A stretch of 64,000 bases of DNA from Endomicrobium sp. (GTDB taxonomy: Bacteria > Elusimicrobiota > Endomicrobiia > Endomicrobiales > Endomicrobiaceae): positions 1-64,000 of the forward strand of contig JAISHK010000001.1 of the NCBI GenBank assembly GCA_031262585.1. The letters are read 5' to 3'. The position numbers were made by a program, and so were the translations under genes. This document shows, one piece after another, positions 57,496-64,000 of the stretch; positions within the stretch are counted from its first letter, which is position 1; each line of letters opens with the position of its first letter. The notes below the pieces were generated by a model. That model searched no databases and had not been told where the DNA came from. It worked only from the letters and a program-made list of their open reading frames with translations.

Positions 57496-58201
57496 AGAGT
57501 TATTTAAAAAGAATAAACGTAGGATAGTTGTAAATGGAATAAGTATTAAAGTATGTCAAGGAGAAATTACAGGATTACTTGGTCCAAATGGTGCAGGTAA
57601 AACAACAACCTTTTACATGACAGTTGGCCTTATAAAACCTGATAATGGTAATATTTACATTGATGATGTGGAGATAACAAATTGGCCAATGTTCAAAAGA
57701 GCAAGAAGAAGTGGCATTGGATATCTTTCACAAGAATGTTCAATATTTAGAGGACTTAACGTTGAAGATAATCTCATGGCAATAGCTCAAATGCTTCCTA
57801 TTTCAAAATCTGAACAAAAGAAAAAAGTTGACGACCTACTCATTGATTTTGGACTTGCCAAATTACGTCAACAACAAAGTATTACGCTATCTGGTGGAGA
57901 AAAAAGAAGACTTGAAATTGCCAGAGCTTTAATAACGAATCCTAAATTTTTACTTTTAGATGAGCCTTTTATTGGGATTGATCCCATAACTGTCGATAGT
58001 ATACAAAAAATTATTAAAAATTTAAAAGAAAAAGGTTTAGGAATTCTTATAACAGATCATAATGTAAGAGAAACTCTCGAAATCATTGACAGAGCATATA
58101 TAATTTATGAAGGGCAAATTTTACTTGAAGGTGGTGCAAAAGATTTACTTGAGGATTCTAAAGCGAGAAAATTTTATTTAGGTGATAATTTTAAAATGTA
58201 A
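57470..58201 (+). CDS. lptB: lipopolysaccharide export ABC ATPase LptB
   Basis: A 243-residue ABC ATPase with GLLGPNGAGKTTTFYM (Walker A), YLSQECSIFRGLNVEDN (LptB-type Q-loop region), LSGGEKRRLEIARAL (signature) and FLLLDEPFIGIDP (Walker B). The signature and SIFRGL segment are typical of LptB. An ATG at 57479 is an alternative start. Overlap with lptA suggests coupled translation. LptF and LptG are not in the window. Confidence 0.92.
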   Translation: MKRMILRTKELFKKNKRRIVVNGISIKVCQGEITGLLGPNGAGKTTTFYMTVGLIKPDNGNIYIDDVEITNWPMFKRARRSGIGYLSQECSIFRGLNVEDNLMAIAQMLPISKSEQKKKVDDLLIDFGLAKLRQQQSITLSGGEKRRLEIARALITNPKFLLLDEPFIGIDPITVDSIQKIIKNLKEKGLGILITDHNVRETLEIIDRAYIIYEGQILLEGGAKDLLEDSKARKFYLGDNFKM

Positions 58202-58217
58202 ATGTAAAGGAGATAAA

Positions 58218-58772
58218 ATGCAAATCAATATCACAACTAGACATTTAAAACTTACTGATGCCATTTATTCTTACATCCGTAAAAAAATATTAAAATACAA
58301 TACACTCTATGGTAGTGATACGGTGTGGGTACATGCTATTTTATCAGTAGAAAAAAACAGGCAAATAACAGAAATTATTTTCAATGATGGTAAACTTTCA
58401 TTAAGAGCTAAAGAGGAATCTACAGATCTGTACACTTCAATAGACTTGTCCATAAATAAATTAAAAAAACAACTTAAGAAGCAAAAAGAAATCTCAAAAT
58501 TTCATAGAAAAACTAATTTAAAAACGTTAAAAACTAAAAAAAATGCTATAGAAGAAGCATTTTCTTATGATGCTATGGATGATTCTAAAATAAAAATCTC
58601 TGAAATAAAGCGTTTTGATTTAAGACCTGTAACAGTGGAAGACGCAATTAATGAAATGGACAATTTAGGATATAGAGTTTATATGTTTAAAAATGAATCA
58701 AGCGACAAGGTAAGTGTTCTTTATCGTAATGATAGTGGATCAATAGTACTTTTAGAACCCAACGAGGCATAA
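58218..58772 (+). CDS. hpf: ribosome hibernation promoting factor, long form
   Basis: The 184-residue protein has the S30AE ribosome-binding domain (MQINITTRHLKLTDAIYSYI) and the C-terminal dimerisation domain of long HPF (KRFDLRPVTVEDAINEM through SVLYRNDSGSIVLLEP). Long HPF joins 70S ribosomes into inactive 100S dimers. ATG 58218 follows AAAGGAGA. The lptB-hpf-ptsN order is the conserved rpoN-region cluster; rpoN itself is not here. Confidence 0.92.
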   Translation: MQINITTRHLKLTDAIYSYIRKKILKYNTLYGSDTVWVHAILSVEKNRQITEIIFNDGKLSLRAKEESTDLYTSIDLSINKLKKQLKKQKEISKFHRKTNLKTLKTKKNAIEEAFSYDAMDDSKIKISEIKRFDLRPVTVEDAINEMDNLGYRVYMFKNESSDKVSVLYRNDSGSIVLLEPNEA

Positions 58773-58792
58773 AGTACAAATAGGAGAAAAAA

Positions 58793-59251
58793 ATGAAGGT
58801 TATGGATTTTTTAAGTCAGGAGACGATTGTTGTTGATTTAAAATCAACAGATAAAAAGTCAGCTATTATTGAGTTGGTGGAGGTTTTAAAAAGTACAAAA
58901 AAACTAGAAAAGACGGATGAAGTTGTCAATGTTATTTTGGAAAGAGAAAAACTTGGTTCAACTGGAATCGGCCAAGGTGTTGCAATTCCTCACGGAAAAA
59001 CTGATGTTCTTACAGAACAATTAGGTGTTTTGGGAATTTCTCGTAAAGGTATAGAATTTAATTCACTTGATGGAGAACCAGTTAACATAATCTTTCTTTT
59101 AGTAGGACCGGTTGAAGTAGTGGGACAACATTTAAAAGCATTGTCAAGGATCTCAAGATTATTTAAAGACAAATTTTTAAGACAAGCTATTAAAAATGCT
59201 ACAACAAAAGAAGATGTTGTTAAAATTATACAGCAGGAGGATGCATATTAA
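58793..59251 (+). CDS. ptsN: PTS IIA-like protein (PtsN / EIIA-Ntr family)
   Basis: The 152-residue protein is a fructose/mannitol-type EIIA domain: REKLGSTGIGQGVAIPHGKTD with the phosphorylatable His, then DGEPVNIIFLLVGP. In its usual place after hpf it is a regulatory phosphocarrier rather than a sugar transporter part. Its usual neighbours hprK and rapZ follow as remnants, so its regulatory partners look partly lost. GGAG precedes the ATG. Confidence 0.87.
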   Translation: MKVMDFLSQETIVVDLKSTDKKSAIIELVEVLKSTKKLEKTDEVVNVILEREKLGSTGIGQGVAIPHGKTDVLTEQLGVLGISRKGIEFNSLDGEPVNIIFLLVGPVEVVGQHLKALSRISRLFKDKFLRQAIKNATTKEDVVKIIQQEDAY

Positions 59252-59259
59252 TTTTATGA

Positions 59260-59533
59260 ATGCATCAATAGCTTCTTAAAGAATGATGATTTTAAACTTA
59301 AACTTTTAGCAGGAAGTTAAGGTAAATAAAAATACTATGAAGATTAAGTTTTAATAACTACTATACTAATTATTTAAATATTAAAGTATCTAAAATTGTA
59401 ATTCTTATCTTCATGACAAAAATTGCTGTTATTGTTTAAAAAACTAATTTAAATCAAAGATTCAAAAGTAGAGATTTTATCATGAAAATTTTAAATTACA
59501 AGTTACGAAAAAAAATAACAAATAACAAAGTTA
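59260..59533 (+). pseudogene. hprK: remnant of the hprK N terminus (HPr kinase/phosphorylase)
   Basis: Only the first strand-helix of HprK can be read: NSFLKNDDFKLKLLAGS, then stops and shifted frames. The kinase P-loop domain is gone. The assignment rests on this short piece and on position between ptsN and rapZ. Confidence 0.45.
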
Positions 59534-60150
59534 TGATTAAAATTTTATATAGTTTCAGATATATCTGGTGCGAGCAAAAGTCAAGCTCTTAAAATCTTTG
59601 CATTAGATTCAGTGTTATTAAGACGTTATTCAGAAAGTCGTCGTCCCATAGATAAAATTGATGTTACTGATAAAGTCATAGATACTTCAAAAGGCAAATT
59701 AAAAAAAATAATTTCTCTTTTATCAGGTATACATCGTTTAGAAAATCAGTATTTAAATATATCTGTAATTTTTTTTGGATAAAATATGTGGAGTTCCCAA
59801 CAATGTTGATATTATTTATGACATGCATTTTATAACAAATCCAAATTATGTTCATGAGTTAAAATTTAAAACTTGAAAGAATAAAATTGTTAAAAAGTTA
59901 TAGAAAACCAAAAAGAATTTAAATGTTTTTTTAATATATTTTCAAAACTTATTGAAACATCTTTGCTAGACTATATAAAAGGAAGAAAGGAAGGAAAGAG
60001 TTATTTAACCATAAGGTTCACTCTGGTGGGAAACATAAATCAATTTTCACAGTGATAAACTCACTGTTTTCTTAGTTTAGAAGAAAAATACAAAGTTAAA
60101 GTTAATCATAGAGATATATTTCAAAGCAGAGAATGTAAAAATGACAAAAA
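59534..60150 (+). pseudogene. rapZ: broken rapZ (nucleotide-binding RNase adapter)
   Basis: RapZ/YvcJ pieces appear in order: IVSDISGASKSQALKIF (a spoiled Walker A), LDSVLLRRYSESRRPIDK, VIDTSKGKLKKIIS, LNISVIFFG then a frameshift, YDMHFITNPNYVHEL-like sequence, and KSYLTIRF followed by GGKHKSIFTV in shifted frame. The segment between the P-loop and the LRRYSESRR motif is deleted. RapZ senses sugar-amine metabolites in enteric bacteria. Confidence 0.8.
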
Positions 60151-60616
60151 TTATTCTAGTCACATATCTCTTATCCAAGTCATGTAGTTGGAATAATAAA
60201 AAAATCTAAATGTAAATAACATTAAAACTGTATTTTAATTCCATTTGTATTTATTATTTTTTATAATATTATTCATATTTTGTAAAATATTAGCGTTGAT
60301 AGTACTGAATATGTTTGCTCTTTGTAGAAATAAAAGTTGATATTCAGGACGTATAAATCCAGGAAATTTGCTATGTAAAAAAAGAAAATTCTTTCTAAAA
60401 TGAAAATTTAATAAAAGATTCATTATAAATATTAATAGAAAAACTCTCAAATATTTTCACTTATAAACATGATAGCGTAATTATAAAGAAATATAAAAAA
60501 ATATAGATTCCAAGTTGCTGTAGAAAAAGACTTTAAAAAATTAAAAATTGGCCAACAAATATTTTAGGATACAGTAAAAATAATGAAAATAAATTACTAA
60601 TTTAAAAGGAAAATAA
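60151..60616. other. 466-bp gap before murC
   Basis: No plausible gene is seen; a 71-codon minus-strand frame (60235-60450) has no family features. AAAAGGAAAA at 60604-60613 is the murC ribosome site. Confidence 0.5.
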
Positions 60617-61969
60617 ATGTTTTATAAAAATCAACATATACACTTTGTTGGTATTGGTGGTTCTGGAATGTCAGGAATAGCAGAGGTTTTGATAAACTTG
60701 GGACATAGCGTTTCTGGTTCTGATTTAAAAAAAACAGAAATTACTGATCATTTAAAAGAAATAGGTTCCAAAATATATATAGGTCATGATGCAAAGAACG
60801 TTAATTCTGCAGATGTTGTTGTCATATCAACAGCTATAAACAAAAATAATCCTGAAGTTCGTACTGCTATAAAAAATAAAATTCCAGTAATACCTCGCAT
60901 AGAAATGCTTGCTGAATTAGCAAGATTGAAATATGCTATAACAATAGTTGGAACTCATGGAAAAACCACTACTACATCTCTTGTTTCTCTTGTTTTAGAT
61001 GAAGGTGGTTTTGATCCTACAATTGTTATAGGAGGATTATTAAAAAATTTAAAAACTAGTGCAAGACTTGGAAAAGGTGATTATATTGTAGCAGAAGCAG
61101 ATGAATCTGATGGTTCCTTTTTAAAACTTTCTCCAGTTATTACAGTTGTAACAAACATAGACAATGATCATTTAGATTATTACGGAAATATGAAAAACCT
61201 TAAAAAAGCTTTTTTGAAGCATATTAATTGTGTTCCATTTTATGGCACAGCAATAATTTGCTCTGATAATAAAATTTTAAGTGAGATAATTCCAAAAATT
61301 ACTAGGAAATATATTACATATGGATTTAATGGGAAACCCGATATTAAAGCTGTAAACATAAAGACATTAGAAAATCTCACAAATTTTGATATTGTATATA
61401 TGGAAAAGGTTATTGGGAATATTGATATTAAAATTCCAGGTAGGCATAATGTTTTAAATTCTCTCGCAGCAATAGGTGTGGGTTTATGGCTGGGTATTCC
61501 GTTTGGGCTAATTGTAAAAGCTATAAATAAATTTGACGGAGTCAAAAGACGATTTGAAATAAAAGGCAAAAAAAATGGAATTACAATTATTGATGATTAT
61601 GGGCATCATCCAACAGAAATTATCGCCACGCTAAAAGCAATAAAATATTTTTGGCCTAAGCACAGAATTGTTGTTTTATTTCAACCTCACAGATATACTA
61701 GAACAAAAAATCTTTTTAACGAATTTGGCAAAAGTTTTGCAAATGCAGACATCATTAAAGTTTTAGACATTTATTCTGCTGGGGAAAAATTTATAAAAGG
61801 TATAAACGCAGATTTAATATTAAGCAGTCTCATAAAAAATAAATGTAAGGCTGAAAAATTTACAAACTTAAAAAGTTTCTCAAAAACACTTTTACCTGGT
61901 GATATAGTTTTGACATTAGGTGCTGGAGACATATGGAGAAAAGGCGAAGAATTATTAACTCTAATTTAA
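60617..61969 (+). CDS. murC: UDP-N-acetylmuramate--L-alanine ligase
   Basis: MurC adds the first amino acid of the peptidoglycan stem peptide. The 450-residue ligase has HFVGIGGSGMSGIAE at the N terminus (UDP-MurNAc domain), GTHGKTTTTSL (ATP P-loop), EADESDGSFL, TNIDNDHLDYYG, a central domain with PGRHNVLNSLAA and the C-terminal DDYGHHPTEI and FQPHRYTRT. It opens the dcw-type cluster murC-murB-ddl-ftsQ, whose genes all overlap or abut. Confidence 0.96.
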   Translation: MFYKNQHIHFVGIGGSGMSGIAEVLINLGHSVSGSDLKKTEITDHLKEIGSKIYIGHDAKNVNSADVVVISTAINKNNPEVRTAIKNKIPVIPRIEMLAELARLKYAITIVGTHGKTTTTSLVSLVLDEGGFDPTIVIGGLLKNLKTSARLGKGDYIVAEADESDGSFLKLSPVITVVTNIDNDHLDYYGNMKNLKKAFLKHINCVPFYGTAIICSDNKILSEIIPKITRKYITYGFNGKPDIKAVNIKTLENLTNFDIVYMEKVIGNIDIKIPGRHNVLNSLAAIGVGLWLGIPFGLIVKAINKFDGVKRRFEIKGKKNGITIIDDYGHHPTEIIATLKAIKYFWPKHRIVVLFQPHRYTRTKNLFNEFGKSFANADIIKVLDIYSAGEKFIKGINADLILSSLIKNKCKAEKFTNLKSFSKTLLPGDIVLTLGAGDIWRKGEELLTLI

Positions 61970-62841
61970 ATAAAACATTATCTTCTTTAGGCTGCAATAT
62001 TTTGAAAAATGAACTACTTTCAAAACATTGTTCGTTTAAAATAGGTGGTTATGCAGATTTTTTTATTGAAATTCCGAATAAAAAAGCTTTATCTATTTTT
62101 TTAAGTAACGTTTCTAAAGACAATTATTTATTACTCGGCAGTGGCACAAACGTTCTTTTTTCAGATGATGGTTATAAAGGGATTGTCGTTTCTCTTATTG
62201 ATAAATTTAAAAAAATTTCAGTTTTAGGAGAAGAAATTGTAAGTGGCAGTGGAGCATTACTTTCAGATGTTTTAAATATTGCCTTGAAAAATAATTTACT
62301 AGGATTTGAATTTACCGCTGGTATTCCGGGCACTGTAGGTGGAGCAATTTACGGAAATGCAGGAAGTAAAAATAACTGGGTAAGTAAAGCTATAAAAAGC
62401 GTAGAAATCTATAAAAATTCTAAAAAAGAAATTCTTTCTATCTATGAAATAGATTTTTCCTATAGAAGAAGTGGTTTGGAAAATTGTATTATTACAAATG
62501 TTAATTTTAACTTGAAAAAAAATACCAAAAATGATAACTTAAACAATATTTTTTTAAAAAATATACGAAGACGCATAAAAACCCAACCTTTAAATATGTA
62601 TAATGCTGGATGTATATTTAAAAATCCTGATGGATTTAGTGCTGGCAAACTTATCGAAGAAAGTAATCTTAAAGGAATTAATGTTGGGGCAGCACAAATT
62701 TCAAATATTCATGGGAATTTTATAATAAATAATGGTGGTGCATCTTCAAAAGACGTTTTAACATTAATTGATATTATAAGAGAAAAGGTGAAAGAAAAAT
62801 TTAATATAATTCTTGAAACAGAAATAAAAATAGTAAAATGA
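61933..62841 (+). CDS. murB: UDP-N-acetylenolpyruvoylglucosamine reductase
   Basis: A FAD enzyme of 302 residues reducing UDP-enolpyruvyl-GlcNAc to UDP-MurNAc. It shows FKIGGYADFF, LLGSGTNVLFSDDGYKGIV, FTAGIPGTVGGAIYGNAG, YRRSGL (the type II MurB pattern) and a C-terminal GCIFKNPDGFSAGKLIE with the Ser/Glu active-site region. ATG 61933 has GGAG seven bases ahead and overlaps murC by 37 bases. Confidence 0.94.
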   Translation: MEKRRRIINSNLNKTLSSLGCNILKNELLSKHCSFKIGGYADFFIEIPNKKALSIFLSNVSKDNYLLLGSGTNVLFSDDGYKGIVVSLIDKFKKISVLGEEIVSGSGALLSDVLNIALKNNLLGFEFTAGIPGTVGGAIYGNAGSKNNWVSKAIKSVEIYKNSKKEILSIYEIDFSYRRSGLENCIITNVNFNLKKNTKNDNLNNIFLKNIRRRIKTQPLNMYNAGCIFKNPDGFSAGKLIEESNLKGINVGAAQISNIHGNFIINNGGASSKDVLTLIDIIREKVKEKFNIILETEIKIVK

Positions 62842-63764
62842 ATAATACTAATATATTAAAACGATTAAAAAATAAAAAAGTCGGTGTGTTGTATGGTGGT
62901 TTTTCAAGTGAAAGAAAAATTTCAATATTATCTGGAAAAAATATTTTAAAAACATTAAAAAAATTAAAAGTTAATGTTTGTGGTATAGATGTTGATAAAA
63001 ATATTGTTGAAAAGATAAAAAAAGAAAGAATAGATATTGCATATATAGCTCTACATGGTTCAAAAGGAGAAAATGGAGCAATACAAGGAATGTTAGAAAT
63101 GATGGATATTTCTTATACAGGATGTGGTATTTTCGCAAGCTCTATTTCTATAGATAAAGATACTTCAAAAAAGTTTTTTAAATACATGAATATTTTAACA
63201 CCAGATTGGAAAACATTAAAAGATTTTGAAATAGTTCCTAAAATAAAAAAATATCCTGTTATCGTAAAACCAGCATCTCAAGGTTCAGCACTAGGTATAA
63301 CAATAGTTAAAAATGCTTTTCAACTTGCTTCAGCCGTAAAAAAAGCATTCAAATACGATAAAAAGATTATTATTGAAAAATTCATCACTGGTAAAGAAAT
63401 AACCGTAGGTGTTTTAAATGGCAAAGTTCTACCTGTTGTAGAAATAGTGCCCAAGAGGGAATTTTATGATTTTAAATCAAAATACCAAAATGGAGGTTCA
63501 AAACACATAATACCAGCTGGCATAAGTCATAATGCCTATAAAATTGCTCAAAACTACGCTGAAAAAATTTATAAAGATTTAAAATGCAAATCCATTTGTC
63601 GTGTTGATATGATTGTAGATAAAAATAATAAAGTATGGGTACTTGAAAATAATACCATACCTGGAATGACTAAGACATCTTTAATTCCAGACGCGAGTAA
63701 AGTTGCTGGTTATAATTTTGAAAGTTTAGTATTAAAAATTTTGGAGAGTGTGTTTCATAAATAA
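62838..63764 (+). CDS. ddl: D-alanine--D-alanine ligase
   Basis: The 308-residue ATP-grasp enzyme makes the D-Ala-D-Ala end of the stem peptide. It shows GVLYGGFSSERKIS, ALHGSKGENGAIQGMLEM, YTGCGIFASSISIDKDTSK, VKPASQGSALGI, EKFITGKEITVGVL and the C-terminal ENNTIPGMTKTSLIP. Its ATG overlaps the murB stop (ATGA), so translation is coupled. Confidence 0.95.
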   Translation: MNNTNILKRLKNKKVGVLYGGFSSERKISILSGKNILKTLKKLKVNVCGIDVDKNIVEKIKKERIDIAYIALHGSKGENGAIQGMLEMMDISYTGCGIFASSISIDKDTSKKFFKYMNILTPDWKTLKDFEIVPKIKKYPVIVKPASQGSALGITIVKNAFQLASAVKKAFKYDKKIIIEKFITGKEITVGVLNGKVLPVVEIVPKREFYDFKSKYQNGGSKHIIPAGISHNAYKIAQNYAEKIYKDLKCKSICRVDMIVDKNNKVWVLENNTIPGMTKTSLIPDASKVAGYNFESLVLKILESVFHK

Positions 63765-63766
63765 AA

Positions 63767-64000
63767 ATGATAAAAAAGAAGCTATATACTTATAGAATCG
63801 CTTATGTAGGTGATACTTGTTTTAAGAAACAAAAAGGAACAAAAAAAATAATCAAATTTTTCTGTATTCTAGTTTTTTTTATTTTTATATTTCTATTTTA
63901 TTTAGGATGTAAGGAACTTATAAAAGTTACTTTAAAATCAGAAAAAATAATTATTAAAAATATAGAAGTAATTGGAACAAAAAATATAACAAAAGCCGAA
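63767..64000 (+). CDS. ftsQ: FtsQ/DivIB-like division protein, 3' end outside the window
   Basis: The first 78 codons are visible. They give a basic cytoplasmic N terminus, one membrane helix (about residues 31-47, FFCILVFFIFIFLFYLG) and the start of a POTRA domain (IIIKNIEVIGTKNITKAE). Together with its place right after ddl in a mur cluster, this is FtsQ, which organises FtsB/FtsL at the septum. It starts two bases after the ddl stop. Confidence 0.8.
   Translation, partial: MIKKKLYTYRIAYVGDTCFKKQKGTKKIIKFFCILVFFIFIFLFYLGCKELIKVTLKSEKIIIKNIEVIGTKNITKAE

Noticed and set aside
60235-60450. 71-codon minus-strand frame upstream of murC
   Set aside because: Low-complexity hydrophobic content and no ribosome site or neighbour support.
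1-64000. Search for CRISPR arrays, transposases, integrases, toxin-antitoxin or restriction genes
   Set aside because: None recognised; the accessory-looking stretches are decayed housekeeping genes rather than mobile or defence islands.

Overview
The window is strongly AT-rich. It has one tRNA, no rRNA, no recognisable insertion sequence, phage gene or CRISPR array, and is almost entirely housekeeping genes separated by long decayed stretches. The gene set (Lpt, Tol-Pal and dcw cell-envelope genes, NfnAB plus HydF, split transketolase) together with many fresh-looking pseudogenes points to a Gram-negative anaerobic fermenter with a shrinking genome. The best guess is an Elusimicrobiota endosymbiont of the Endomicrobium type from a termite-gut flagellate. 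That placement is inferred from style and gene content; no marker was compared.

Layout. 1-5.8 kb: acyl-CoA ligase (5' end outside the window), pta, an amidohydrolase, then two minus-strand peptidases (M42, M48). 6-11.5 kb: tmk-holB-ricT-metG-tatD-radical SAM, closed by a hairpin terminator and faced by a minus-strand tRNA-Leu(CAA). 12.2-22 kb: miaB, mutS, mutL, miaA, murJ, uvrC. 22.5-24.8 kb: a decayed thiamine locus in which only thiE is intact. 24.9-27.1 kb: rpsT, an M50 protease, trpS. 27.1-29.4 kb: broken scpA and scpB, then unassignable debris. 29.4-34.6 kb: ftsX, an EnvC-like activator, debris, a small membrane protein, tsaD, dus. 34.8-38.5 kb: pal-cpoB-tolA-like-tolB-tolR. 38.7-42.4 kb: cNMP-binding protein, AI-2E family permease, pfkA, tyrS. 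43.1-46.6 kb: nfnA-nfnB-hydF. 48.8-51.9 kb: tpiA-rpiB-transketolase N and C halves. 52.5-56.3 kb: broken recJ, debris, broken kdsA. 56.4-59.3 kb: lptC-lptA-lptB-hpf-ptsN. 59.3-60.2 kb: hprK and rapZ remnants. 60.6-64 kb: murC-murB-ddl-ftsQ (cut by the window end).

How it fits together. Central carbon flow is glycolysis (pfkA, tpiA) joined to the non-oxidative pentose phosphate pathway (rpiB, transketolase), ending in acetyl-CoA/acetyl-phosphate (pta). Electrons can leave through NfnAB bifurcation and an [FeFe]-hydrogenase matured in part by HydF. Peptidoglycan synthesis, division and the Tol-Pal and Lpt envelope machines are kept. The losses are thiamine thiazole synthesis, the condensin accessory subunits ScpA/ScpB, RecJ, Kdo-8-phosphate synthase and the HprK/RapZ regulators. 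UvrC is much reduced, and mutS lacks an orthodox start codon.

I found no convincing new defence or mobile system. The notable observations concern reductive evolution: start-codon and poly(A) frame problems, a reduced UvrC, a surviving thiE fused in frame to a dead thiH, and Lpt genes next to a dead kdsA.
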